The notes beneath the pieces are model-generated. The model was not told where the DNA came from. It did no database searches and saw only the letters and a list, made by a program, of their open reading frames with translations. The position numbers were made by a program, and so were the translations under genes. Of a DNA stretch of 64,000 nucleotides, positions 18,063 through 26,839 are shown piece after piece (position 1 is the stretch's first letter; every line of letters begins with the position of its first letter). The stretch comes from Blastopirellula retiformator (GTDB lineage Bacteria > Planctomycetota > Planctomycetia > Pirellulales > Pirellulaceae), in assembly GCF_007859755.1 (NCBI RefSeq), contig NZ_SJPF01000005.1, positions 186,001 through 250,000 of the forward strand, in the 5' to 3' direction.

Positions 18063-19703
18063 CTAGTGGTTCCAGGCGAATTCGGACGAGTTCAGCAGCA
18101 CCCAAACCAAGTCTTCCACCTGATGGCGGCGAGCCAGCGTCGAATCTTCCATTCGCTGGACGAAGTACTCCGACTCCTCCGACGTCGGCCGTCGAGTCAG
18201 CGTCGTCAGGTAGGCGATCTCGATGCGGGTTTCGTTGTTCGGCGAGAGTTGGGCGATTCGCGTCGCCGAATTGCGAATCAGGTCATTTTTGGTTCGCTGT
18301 TTGACCAGGTTGCCGTTCATCATCAACAGTCGCTGCGGAATCGTTCCCCCTTGCTCGGCGAACTCATCCTCTCCAGCGTCGCCGTAACGCTTGAGGAACT
18401 CATTGTGCTCGCCGTAGTTGATCAACTGCGTCAGGATGTGGCTCTCGGCGTCCAGCGTCTTTAACGCCGCCGTTTGCTGGATGGCGCCGATCACTTGCTC
18501 AGGGCGGAGCCGAGTGACTGGATAGGCGGCCCAAGTCTCTTCGTGTTCAGCCGTGACTGCAAAATCGGCTTGGCTGTCGCGCTGGAATGCCTTGGTGGCG
18601 GCAATCACCCGGACCAATCGCTGCAGATCGAAGCCGTTCGCGATAAAGTCGTCGGCCAGCGGTTCGAGGCCGGCCGGGTATTCCCCAGTTTCAAACGAGC
18701 CTTCCAGCGGAATGCTGTCGACCGGTTCGACGAGCGGCTTGCCGGTGGTGATCGCCCAGATGCGATTGACGATCGCCCGGGCGAAGGGGCGGTTCTCGGG
18801 ATGAGTGACCCAGTTGGCGAGTCGCTCGCGCTCGGTAGCGGCGTCGCTTAGCAAGTGCTGGTTGAAGGGAACTTGCGACGGGACGGTCGTCGTCTCGTCG
18901 GCGTAGAGGTATTGGTGTTCGTACAGCACCTTGTCGTTGTCGCGGATGCCGACGAATGAGTTTTCCGCCTCGCGAAAGAAGGAAGCCAACTCGTGGAAGT
19001 CTTGCTGTTTCAGGTCGCCGCCGAGGTTGTCGTCGTGGCACTGCACGCAATCGATCCGGGTTGCCAAAAAGGCGCGGGTGACGCGGCCCGCCAGCTTCAC
19101 CGGATCGGGGCGTTTGGTCCCGTCCTGGTCGATCGTGGCGGTGACGAAGTTGACTGCTGGCGTATCGGTCCACAGTCCGTTCTCGGCAATCAGGTCGCGG
19201 GTTAGCTGATCGTAGGGGCGATTCTCCATCAGCTGGTCGCTGAGCCAGGTCAGGAAGCGGCGCCCGCGATAAACCAGAAACGGGCCATTCTCGACGCCGA
19301 CGTAAGCCCGACGGAGGCGTTCAGCGACGAAATCGCCATATCGCCGATCGGCAAACGTCTTTGACAGCCACCACGACAGGCGTTCCTCTTCTGGCCGCGA
19401 CTCAAAGACGCGGATCTCTTCCAGCGAGGGGACCGTGCCGGTCAGGCCGAGCGAAATCCGGCGAATCAGCGTCAGATCATCCGCGGTAGGCGCCGGCTGA
19501 AGTCCCGCGTCCGCCCAGGTTTGCTCAAACTGCAGGTCGACCCGATCGGCGACCGCCTGAATGTCGTTCCGCTCGACCGGACCGAGTGGATGGGCGATCT
19601 CGGCCACCTGAGGCGGACGCTGCGGAATGACCAACCCGCCGACCACGGCCGAAACCATGACGCCGCAGATTCCGATGAAGAACAGATTTCTTAGCCAGGC
19701 CAC
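18063..19703 (-). CDS. DUF1549/DUF1553 family exported protein
   Basis: This 546-residue protein starts at GTG (19703), with GGAGG upstream at good spacing. An N-terminal membrane segment (residues 4-26) is followed by the DUF1549 domain (about 50-250: LIRRISLGLTGTVPS, YGDFVAERL, QLTRDLIAENG) and DUF1553 (about 280-545: NPENRPFARAIVNRIWA-type and LRPEQVIGAI stretches). A CVQCH motif near residue 214 is a potential haem c site. The pair with DUF1501 is an operon typical of planctomycetes; the function is unproven. Confidence 0.93.
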   Translation of the reverse strand: MAWLRNLFFIGICGVMVSAVVGGLVIPQRPPQVAEIAHPLGPVERNDIQAVADRVDLQFEQTWADAGLQPAPTADDLTLIRRISLGLTGTVPSLEEIRVFESRPEEERLSWWLSKTFADRRYGDFVAERLRRAYVGVENGPFLVYRGRRFLTWLSDQLMENRPYDQLTRDLIAENGLWTDTPAVNFVTATIDQDGTKRPDPVKLAGRVTRAFLATRIDCVQCHDDNLGGDLKQQDFHELASFFREAENSFVGIRDNDKVLYEHQYLYADETTTVPSQVPFNQHLLSDAATERERLANWVTHPENRPFARAIVNRIWAITTGKPLVEPVDSIPLEGSFETGEYPAGLEPLADDFIANGFDLQRLVRVIAATKAFQRDSQADFAVTAEHEETWAAYPVTRLRPEQVIGAIQQTAALKTLDAESHILTQLINYGEHNEFLKRYGDAGEDEFAEQGGTIPQRLLMMNGNLVKQRTKNDLIRNSATRIAQLSPNNETRIEIAYLTTLTRRPTSEESEYFVQRMEDSTLARRHQVEDLVWVLLNSSEFAWNH

Positions 19704-19881
19704 GGTTCAATTCCTCCCACATTCCCGTTGTACTAAGTACCTTTGTAAAGGGAAAATGGTTTCGCGGCCAAAAAACTACGCGGTAAGAAACCAGCGGCCG
19801 CTTTTTCGGGTAGTTCCACCAGAGGGACGCGCATTTCCCACGGGCCTGCTTTTCGCCAACTTTGACCGAGCCCAGCAATCC

Positions 19882-21096
19882 ATGGCGACAATCTCCGAAT
19901 CTATCGAAGCCGTTAGTCACGACGACGATCTGGTAGAGAGCCTACCGGCGGTCGTCCGAGGTGCGGTGGCCGCAGCCCCCCCAATTCGCGGTTGGTTTCG
20001 CTTTGCCTTCGAGTCGGTCTACGGCGGCGTTGAGTGGCTGTTCGGGCTGGTCTCGATCGTTGTGCTGCTGGCGATCTTGGCGACGATCCCGATCGCCAAC
20101 ATGCTGAGCCTGGGGTATCTGCTGGAGGTGAGCGGGCGCATTGCCCGGACCGGCAAGTTCAGCGAAGGCTTCATTGGGATCCGCAAAGCGGCTCGGCTTG
20201 GCTCGATCGCGTTGGGAACGTGGTTGCTGTTTTGGCCGCTCCGCTTTCTGGCCGATCTCCGCGACAGCGCTAATTTGATCGAGCCTGGCGGGCCTGTTCC
20301 GCAGCGGATGACTGTCGTGCTGGTCGCGCTAACGCTGGCGATCAGCTTCCATATTGCGTGGGCTTGGTTTCGCGGCGGCAAGTTTCGGCACTTTCTGTGG
20401 CCGGCGCCGCTGCGACTTTACCGCCGCGTTCGCGCGGGCGGAATGTTCGGCGAAGCTCGGGACAACTGCTTGGCGTTTCTCAGTTCGCTGCGGCTGGGTT
20501 ACTACTTTTCGCTCGGCGTGCGTGGTTTCTTCACGACGCTCCTCTGGCTGATCCTGCCGGTCAGCTGGATGATCGCCGCTCGGGGAATCCAAAACCCACC
20601 GGCTGCGTTTCTAGTCAGCTTGCCAGGGATGTTGGCGTTCTGCTTTGTGTTACTCTATTTGCCATTCATGCAGGCGCATTTTGCCGCCGAGAACCGCTGG
20701 CGGGCGATGTTCGAGTGGCGCGAGGTGCGTAAACAGTTCAAGAACGCGCCGCTTGCCTTTTGGTCGGCGCTGTTGATCACATTGCTATTCGCGTTGCCGC
20801 TGTATCTGCTAAAGATCGAACTGATCGACCGGGAGATCGCCTGGTTACCGAGCCTGTTTTTTGTGGCGTTGATGTTGCCGGCACGCTTGCTGAGCGGCTG
20901 GGCGCTGGGTAGAGCCCGGCGTCGGGGGACGCCGCGCAATTTCTTCTTCCGGTGGGTTGCCCGGCTGGGGGAGATTCCGGTTGTCGCGCTCTATGTCTTT
21001 TTCATGTACCTGGCGCTGTACGTCTCTTGGAGCGGCGCCTACAGTTTGCTAGAGCAGCACGCGTTTCTGGTACCGGCGCCCTTTGTCGGCGGCTAG
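19882..21096 (+). CDS. Polytopic membrane protein of unknown function
   Basis: The protein has 404 residues from the ATG at 19882 (MATISESIEAV). An acidic N-terminus is followed by six or seven hydrophobic segments, for example LVSIVVLLAILATIPIANM, FFTTLLWLILPVSWM, LPGMLAFCFVLLYLPF and PLAFWSALLITLLFALPLYL. The motif LSLGYLLEVSGRIARTGKFSEG between the first segments resembles DUF4013-type membrane proteins, which is a weak guess. No transport signature is recognised. It is divergent from the DUF1549 gene, and the peptidase gene follows 123 bases later. Confidence 0.75.
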   Translation: MATISESIEAVSHDDDLVESLPAVVRGAVAAAPPIRGWFRFAFESVYGGVEWLFGLVSIVVLLAILATIPIANMLSLGYLLEVSGRIARTGKFSEGFIGIRKAARLGSIALGTWLLFWPLRFLADLRDSANLIEPGGPVPQRMTVVLVALTLAISFHIAWAWFRGGKFRHFLWPAPLRLYRRVRAGGMFGEARDNCLAFLSSLRLGYYFSLGVRGFFTTLLWLILPVSWMIAARGIQNPPAAFLVSLPGMLAFCFVLLYLPFMQAHFAAENRWRAMFEWREVRKQFKNAPLAFWSALLITLLFALPLYLLKIELIDREIAWLPSLFFVALMLPARLLSGWALGRARRRGTPRNFFFRWVARLGEIPVVALYVFFMYLALYVSWSGAYSLLEQHAFLVPAPFVGG

Positions 21097-21219
21097 TAGA
21101 GGTAGAATTCGCCCCCTTTTTGCTAGCGGCGGCGGTCGCTGCTACCCCAATTCGCCTGGGCGAGTTAGGATGAAACCTGACGTTCGTTCTCGTCGTTTTA
21201 TTCGTCCCTGGGACCCGCT

Positions 21220-22554
21220 ATGCCGCGACGCAATCTGACGATCATTTTTATCGCCGCGTTTCTTTCGTTGATATGTTACGGCGCCGCTAGCCGCAATCGC
21301 TTCATGCGGCTGTTTGGCGAATCGCTCGACATTATCTCGTACCAGTACGTGCGCCCCATCGACGACGAAACGTTGTTCAACTCGGCGATGGACGGCATGA
21401 CGATGGAGTTGGATCAAAACTCCACCTACATACCGCCGACCGACTTTACCGACTTCCGCGAGGAGCTGGATCAGGAGTTCGGCGGCATCGGCATTCACGT
21501 TATGTATGACGAGGAAAAGAACCAGATGCTGGTGGTGACGCCGGTCAGCGGCACGCCTGCTTACCAAGCTGGCGTCCAGGCAGGCGACGTGATCCTGGCG
21601 ATCGACGACGTGAAAGTCGACGACGTCGGTTTTGAGAAATCGGTGAAGCGGCTACGCGGCGTGGTTGGTACCGATGTGACTTTACAGGTTCGCCACATCG
21701 GCCAGACCGAGCCGGTCGACATCGTCGTCGAGCGAGCGCAGATTCAAGTCGCCTCGGTGTTGGGCGACACGCACGATGAAGAAGGGGATTGGAACTTCTT
21801 TCTGGAAGAGGATCCGCGAATTGGCTACATCCGGATCGACTCGTTCGGCGATTTGACCGCGGACGAGTTTTTGATCGCTTGGGAGAGCATCGATGGTAAG
21901 GTCGACGGCCTGATCGTCGATTTGCGGAACAACCCCGGCGGCTATCTGACCGCCGCCGAAGAAATCTGCGACATGTTCCTGGACAAGGGAGTGATCGTCT
22001 CGACCCGCGGGCGAAATGGACGGATTGAAGACATCGCTGAAGCTTCCTCGGCCGGTACGATTATTCCGAAGGATCTGCCGGTGGCGGTGTTGCTGAATCA
22101 ATATAGCGCCAGCGCCAGCGAAATCGTCGCCGCCTGTCTACAAGACCATGATCGGGCGGTGATCATTGGCCAACGTTCGTGGGGCAAAGGGACGGTGCAA
22201 AGCATCTTCCCGCTCGATCGTCAGCAGCGAGCGCTAAAGATCACGACCGCCACCTATTGGCGCCCCAGCGAACAGAACATTCATCGCTTCCCCGATTTTA
22301 CCGATGAAGACTCGTGGGGCGTCTCGCCGAACGAAGGGTACGCGGTTCCACTGGCCGACGAAGAACTGAAAAACATGCTCCGCTCACGCAGCTTCCGCGA
22401 CGTCGATCGTTCGAACATCGCCGATCAGGCGGCTATTGACGCGCGGGAAAAATCGGACGAAGAAATCGAGTTGGAGGATTTCGTCGACCCGCAGTTGCAG
22501 AAGGCGGTGGAGTATATTCAATCACGTCTGAAAGACTCGGTCGCGCTGCGCTAG
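21220..22554 (+). CDS. S41 family C-terminal processing peptidase
   Basis: This 444-residue protein has an N-terminal membrane anchor (residues 5-21), a helical region with the D-x-N-S-T-Y-I substrate-channel motif, a PDZ domain (about 88-170: FGGIGIHV, AGVQAGDVILAIDD) and the S41 protease domain (about 190-360). The catalytic Ser lies in NQYSASASEIVAA and the Lys in SWGKGTVQS, 25 residues later, as in CtpA/Tsp. It should degrade or trim periplasmic proteins from their C-termini. The final 50 residues are acidic and helical. Confidence 0.95.
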   Translation: MPRRNLTIIFIAAFLSLICYGAASRNRFMRLFGESLDIISYQYVRPIDDETLFNSAMDGMTMELDQNSTYIPPTDFTDFREELDQEFGGIGIHVMYDEEKNQMLVVTPVSGTPAYQAGVQAGDVILAIDDVKVDDVGFEKSVKRLRGVVGTDVTLQVRHIGQTEPVDIVVERAQIQVASVLGDTHDEEGDWNFFLEEDPRIGYIRIDSFGDLTADEFLIAWESIDGKVDGLIVDLRNNPGGYLTAAEEICDMFLDKGVIVSTRGRNGRIEDIAEASSAGTIIPKDLPVAVLLNQYSASASEIVAACLQDHDRAVIIGQRSWGKGTVQSIFPLDRQQRALKITTATYWRPSEQNIHRFPDFTDEDSWGVSPNEGYAVPLADEELKNMLRSRSFRDVDRSNIADQAAIDAREKSDEEIELEDFVDPQLQKAVEYIQSRLKDSVALR

Positions 22555-22832
22555 GAAGCGGCGTGACCTCGTTGTCGACGGCGCATCGCGGATAGAGGGT
22601 ATATCTTTTCAGCGATTTACAAACGCGTTTGTAAATTCTCTCAAAGACTTTTCCGCCAGTTCGCGTCTTGCCGGCAAGGCGATCTTTTCCGTAGGACTCT
22701 TCTCACCCGAGAGAATTCGGCTCTTTTTTAAAGTCTTCGCGATTTTCGCTCAAGTTGGCGAAAACGGCGCCGCGGTTGCTTAGATGGAAAGGCATCGAGA
22801 GCACACGATGGCCTTCTAGCGGAGCACCCCCT

Positions 22833-23081
22833 ATGGTAATGAATATCGACGCGTGGGACCTGGTTGGGAACCGAACGACCTCTCCCAATCGGGCGTTCAT
22901 TTCGTCCAGCTACGTCTCGCATCTCCTGAAGACGCTCCATGAGATTGAGCGTTGTGGAGAGCTGGTCGCCGAAGAATCGGACGAAGCGGACATGCCGCTG
23001 GAAACGACGACGCCCAATTTTGCGCCGCCGGTTCGCTTCGATCGTTGGTTGACCAATCCCAAAGGGGACGAAGACATTTAA
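22833..23081 (+). CDS. Small hypothetical protein
   Basis: The protein has 82 residues from the ATG at 22833 (MVMNIDAWDLVGN). A frame extension to 22755 is open but has no better start. There is no signal peptide or TM segment. The middle contains a helix (SSYVSHLLKTLHEIERC), and the C-terminus is acidic and proline rich. The family is not recognised. The 278 bases before it hold only a palindrome (TTTACAAACGCGTTTGTAAA, around 22616-22635). A family 1 repeat begins 22 bases after the stop. Confidence 0.5.
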   Translation: MVMNIDAWDLVGNRTTSPNRAFISSSYVSHLLKTLHEIERCGELVAEESDEADMPLETTTPNFAPPVRFDRWLTNPKGDEDI

Positions 23082-23103
23082 GCTTCGTCCGAGACTTAGG
23101 GAC

Positions 23104-23259
23104 TAACAGTCCGTTGATTTTCTCAACGGGCTGCTGGATCGCAGGGATGCGATCCCAAAATAGCGACGGAAGTCGTTATTTTGCGAGCCGCGAAGAGCTA
23201 TGCTCTGAGCCTGGCGAGGTTGGAAAATGCCACGAGGGCATTTTTCAACAGGCGGCTAA
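23104..23259 (+). repeat. Family 1 five-hairpin repeat, copy A
   Basis: About 156 bp. Five small hairpins follow one another: AGTCCGTTGA/TCAACGGgCT, GATCGCaGG/..GCGATC, AAtAGCGAC/GTCGTTATT, GAAGAGC/GCTCTGAG and GTTGgAAAATGCC/GGCATTTTTCAAC. It is nearly identical to 48661-48813 and, inverted, to 45787-45943. Its right end contains the stop codon (CTA on this strand) of the receiver gene at 23256. Confidence 0.9.
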
Positions 23260-23705
23260 GCCATCGCCAGCGTGCCGATCTCACGCAGCTTGCTTTCGAT
23301 CTGCTCGCTGGTGAACGGCTTGGTCACGTACGACTCGCAGCCGAGCATGAACGCTTGGACGCAACTGCGACTGTCGCGCGACGCCGTGATCATCACCACT
23401 TTCGTACCGTCGCTACCGGCCAGGCCCATCTCATCCTCGGCCGAGCGAAGCGCCCGCAGCAGATCTTTGCCGCCGCTGCCCGGCATGATCATATCGACGA
23501 ACGCCACATCGTAGCGCTTGTGATCGTCGTTGGCGCCCAAGATCATTCGCAGACCCGTATCGGCGTCGGCCGCTTCGTCGCACTCGCCGAACGGAGTCAA
23601 CATCTCAGCCAGGATCGCTCGCGTGATGCGATCATCGTCGATCACCAGAAATCGCATCGGGCGAACCGGGGTACCAGCAAAAGATTCGTTGTTGGCGGTG
23701 GTCAT
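23256..23705 (-). CDS. Stand-alone response-regulator receiver protein
   Basis: The protein has 149 residues from MTTANN (ATG at 23705). It is a single CheY-like receiver domain with the acidic pocket in LVIDDDRITR, phospho-acceptor Asp in VAFVDMIMPGSGG, the switch Thr/Ser in VMITASRDS and the conserved Lys in YVTKPFTS. There is no output domain, so it probably signals by protein-protein contact. No histidine kinase gene is adjacent. Its stop codon lies in the end of repeat copy A. Confidence 0.92.
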   Translation of the reverse strand: MTTANNESFAGTPVRPMRFLVIDDDRITRAILAEMLTPFGECDEAADADTGLRMILGANDDHKRYDVAFVDMIMPGSGGKDLLRALRSAEDEMGLAGSDGTKVVMITASRDSRSCVQAFMLGCESYVTKPFTSEQIESKLREIGTLAMA

Positions 23706-23889
23706 GAGAGTGGTTCCAGAATGAGCGTGCGCAAAAATCGGCCAAAACAATCGTCGCAAGAGGTCATACTCGGCGACAGGGCGATACGCATTCGATCGTT
23801 CGGATCATGCAATACTCTCGTCTGTTCTGGTGCGAATCGGCAGAACGCCAACCGAAGCTGACGCATCGAAACTATAGGACAAGAAGCCC

Positions 23890-24840
23890 CTAGGGGCCCG
23901 AAGTTTTGTCGTGCGAGAGTAGTTTCCGCAAATGAATCTCGACCGATTCGGCCAGTTTGTCCGGATTGTAGCCCCCCTCCAGCAAAGAGACCAGTTTTCC
24001 GCCGGAATAGGCGGCCGCTGCGTCGAGTACGATTTGCGACAATTCTCCGAAATCTTCCGATTCTAGGCCGAGATTGCCGACCGGATCAGCTGCATGCGCA
24101 TCGAACCCAGCGCTCAGCAGAATTAGTTGCGGTTGTACCTTCGCCGTGAATTCTTCCAGCGCTTGGGCGAATTTCGTGATAAAGTCGCGCCGCTCGATAC
24201 CAAATTTCAGCGGCAAATTGCGGGTATAGCCAAGTCCGACGCCTTGGCCGATCTCCATCGAGTCGCCGGTGCCGGGATAAAACGGGAACCGATGACTGGA
24301 GAGAAAACCGACCCGCTCACTCTCCCAGAAGGCGTCCTGGGTCCCGTTTCCGTGGTGCACGTCCCAGTCGATGATCAGTACGCGATCGACGTCCAGGTTC
24401 GTCAAAGCGTATTGGGCGGCAATCGCCGCGTTGTTAAACAGGCAGAAGCCCATCGGCATCGTCGGGGTCGCATGGTGTCCCGGCGGACGGACCAGGGCGA
24501 GGGCGTTTTTCGCTTCGCCGGCTAAAACGCGGCGAGTTGCTTCAATCGCGGCGCCGACCGCCCGCGTGGCGACATGGTACGAATCGTGAGAAACCGCCGT
24601 GTCGACCTCAATACGGCCCCCTCCCTTTAGGGAGAACCCTTCGACCGAAGTCCGCATCGCCGCGGTATGCACCAGCTGGATTTCGGCCGAAGTCGCATGA
24701 CCCCACTCGGGACGCCGGCATTGGTCGATCAGGCCTGATTTTTCGAGTCGCTCGGTCACCGCGACCAGCCGCTGAGCCGATTCGGGGTGGTGTCCGGTTT
24801 CGTGCTCGAGGAACTCGTGATCACTGTAGAGTAGGGTCAT
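23890..24840 (-). CDS. Histone deacetylase-like (class II type) amidohydrolase
   Basis: This 316-residue protein is a full deacetylase domain with all zinc and charge-relay motifs: RPPGHHATP (paired His), GFCLFNNAAIAA, DWDVHHGNGTQ (zinc Asp and His), SAGFDAHAADPVG (zinc Asp) and LEGGYNPD. Bacterial relatives remove acetyl or acyl groups from polyamines or lysine side chains (acetylpolyamine amidohydrolase/AcuC type). There is no signal peptide, so it acts in the cytoplasm. It is transcribed alone, and the substrate cannot be told from the context. Confidence 0.93.
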   Translation of the reverse strand: MTLLYSDHEFLEHETGHHPESAQRLVAVTERLEKSGLIDQCRRPEWGHATSAEIQLVHTAAMRTSVEGFSLKGGGRIEVDTAVSHDSYHVATRAVGAAIEATRRVLAGEAKNALALVRPPGHHATPTMPMGFCLFNNAAIAAQYALTNLDVDRVLIIDWDVHHGNGTQDAFWESERVGFLSSHRFPFYPGTGDSMEIGQGVGLGYTRNLPLKFGIERRDFITKFAQALEEFTAKVQPQLILLSAGFDAHAADPVGNLGLESEDFGELSQIVLDAAAAYSGGKLVSLLEGGYNPDKLAESVEIHLRKLLSHDKTSGP

Positions 24841-25044
24841 GCGAATCGTAGGGGGTGAGCAAAAGGCGTACCGCTTGCATTTAAATTGACAGACTCCCCA
24901 TTCCGCAAGTAGTCTGAATAGAAGCCGGACCTTTTCCGTACTAAACTGCGGCGGGCAAATCGGTTAGGTTAAGCCTAATCTGGCTAGACCTCCTCCTCTT
25001 ACTTTTCTGGCATTCGCCGACGTATTCGGATCAGGGTGGAAATC

Positions 25045-26760
25045 ATGAAATTGCACGGATTGGCTATCGCTTTTGCGTTCTCTCTCGTCCTATGTGGCAG
25101 CGTTGACGCACAGCAATACAAAGTCATCCCCATGAACGTTCCGGAACTAAACCCGGACGAACCCAAAATGCGGGCCGGGGTGACCACCGCGCGGATTGAG
25201 GTGCAAGAGTATACCCGCCGCAAGCCGTTGGATGACGCCGGTAAGCAATTGTTGACTCGTTACTTCATGGGGGCGTACTTTCCCAGTTGGACCGTGCCGG
25301 CCAATTGGACGACTGTTGATCAGAAACGCAGCGACTTCATGCGTAACTACAACGGTTCGCTCGATACCCAGATGAGCACGCGGAAGGAACTGAACCGCCT
25401 GACGTTGCAAGCGATGTCGGAAATGATCAAGCCCGACTACCATCCGGTGGTCCGTTACAACGCGATGATGTTGATCGGCGACCTGAACGCTCAGGAATAT
25501 AGCCTGGGAGACAACCTTCCGGTTTGTCCCTACCACGCGTCGCTCGACGTGATGTTGAAGACGCTGGAAGACCCGAAGGCGGACGACGTGGTGAAGGTTG
25601 GCGCCATGCTGGGCGTGTTGCGACATGCCCGCTTCGCGCAGAGCGTGCCGAAGCCGGCAGGCGAAGCGGTTACGATCGCCGACATCCAGCGCATGACCAA
25701 AGCGGTCGAGCAAGTCATTACCAGCAAACCGACCGAAGGACGTTCGCCCGACGCCCACCAATGGGTGCAGCGCCGTGCGATGGACCTGGTGCAGGCGTTC
25801 TCTGGCGGCTACAGCAGCTTGCTTTCTCAGGGAGGCAACCAGAGCGCCAGCGGGGAGATTCGCCAGTCGCTCGAAGCGATCGCCAAATCGCTCGGTGAGA
25901 CGGTCGAAGATGAAAATGCTGACAAGTCGTTGCGAATTGACGCTGCGTTGACGCTGGCTGCGATGCCGACCGACGATGGCGTGAAGAAGAGCTTCGACCC
26001 GAACGTGCAAATCGGCCTGGTCGCCAAGTTGGCCGCCAAAGCGGTTGACGACGACGTCACCTGGTTCAACGACAAAATCAAAGAGATGAAGATGGGCGGA
26101 TCGTATGGCGGTCCTGGCGGCGACATGATGTACCGTCCAGCTCCAGCGATGGAATATGGCGGTTATGGTGCGGAAGAGATGATGAGCCCCGACGGCAGAC
26201 CATCGAAGCCGAAGAAATTCGTCAACACCAACCCGCCACTGCATAGCCTACAGTTGACCTTCCGCCGACGCGTCAAATCGGACGTCGACGCACTGAAGGT
26301 CAGCCTGGTCGGAAGCGACGGCAAGCTGGAAGACCCGCGCAGCCTGACGAGCGGCTTGATCCGCTTCGTGCCGTCGGCCGAAGAGCAAGCGGCGATCATC
26401 GACCTCGCCAATGCGATGGACGAAGTGGTCAAAGCGGCCGACGCCGAGACGGATGACAATAGGATGGGTAACGCTGGCCCCGGCGGCTTCCAAACTTCGA
26501 CCGGTGCGATGGACCCCTATCTCCCGTACGAAGAACTGGCCAAGAACGTTAAAGACAAACAGGCCAAGGTCGAACGGCTAGCCAACAAGTTGGCGGCTGG
26601 CGCTGGCGTCGCCGCGACCGATGCCGCCGCCGACGCAGGCGTGCCCAGCGCCGACATGCCGTTTGGCGCCGTTCCTGGTATGGGCCCGATGGGAGCTGCT
26701 CCCGCTGGCGGTCCGAAAGGCCCTGCCGCTCCGGCGACTCCGATGGGAGCGAAGCCGTAG
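25045..26760 (+). CDS. Exported hypothetical protein with helical repeats
   Basis: The protein has 571 residues from the ATG at 25045, with AGGG eight bases upstream. A signal peptide (MKLHGLAIAFAFSLVLCGSVDAQ) is followed by a helix-rich body with HEAT-like stretches (VVRYNAMMLIGDLNAQEYS, VVKVGAMLGVLRHARF, LRIDAALTLAAMP), then a Gly/Met/Tyr-rich loop near residues 350-380 and a low-complexity Ala/Gly/Pro C-terminus. No enzyme motif is seen. A terminator follows, then another helical-repeat protein gene, so the two may act together at the cell surface; that is inference. Confidence 0.8.
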   Translation: MKLHGLAIAFAFSLVLCGSVDAQQYKVIPMNVPELNPDEPKMRAGVTTARIEVQEYTRRKPLDDAGKQLLTRYFMGAYFPSWTVPANWTTVDQKRSDFMRNYNGSLDTQMSTRKELNRLTLQAMSEMIKPDYHPVVRYNAMMLIGDLNAQEYSLGDNLPVCPYHASLDVMLKTLEDPKADDVVKVGAMLGVLRHARFAQSVPKPAGEAVTIADIQRMTKAVEQVITSKPTEGRSPDAHQWVQRRAMDLVQAFSGGYSSLLSQGGNQSASGEIRQSLEAIAKSLGETVEDENADKSLRIDAALTLAAMPTDDGVKKSFDPNVQIGLVAKLAAKAVDDDVTWFNDKIKEMKMGGSYGGPGGDMMYRPAPAMEYGGYGAEEMMSPDGRPSKPKKFVNTNPPLHSLQLTFRRRVKSDVDALKVSLVGSDGKLEDPRSLTSGLIRFVPSAEEQAAIIDLANAMDEVVKAADAETDDNRMGNAGPGGFQTSTGAMDPYLPYEELAKNVKDKQAKVERLANKLAAGAGVAATDAAADAGVPSADMPFGAVPGMGPMGAAPAGGPKGPAAPATPMGAKP

Positions 26761-26800
26761 CCGGCGATTGCTCTTGCCTACTGGCCGATAGATAGCTATC

Positions 26801-26839
26801 AACAGCCGCCGAGGTTTCCTCCTACGAGCGGCTGTTTTT
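26801..26839 (+). terminator. Terminator between the two helical-repeat genes
   Basis: AACAGCCGC pairs with GCGGCTGTT, followed by T5. The T-run touches the ATG of the next gene at 26840. Confidence 0.75.

Noticed and set aside
25147-26244. A 365-codon minus-strand frame
   Set aside because: Antisense to the exported helical-repeat protein; rich in His and Arg as expected for a shadow of this codon usage.
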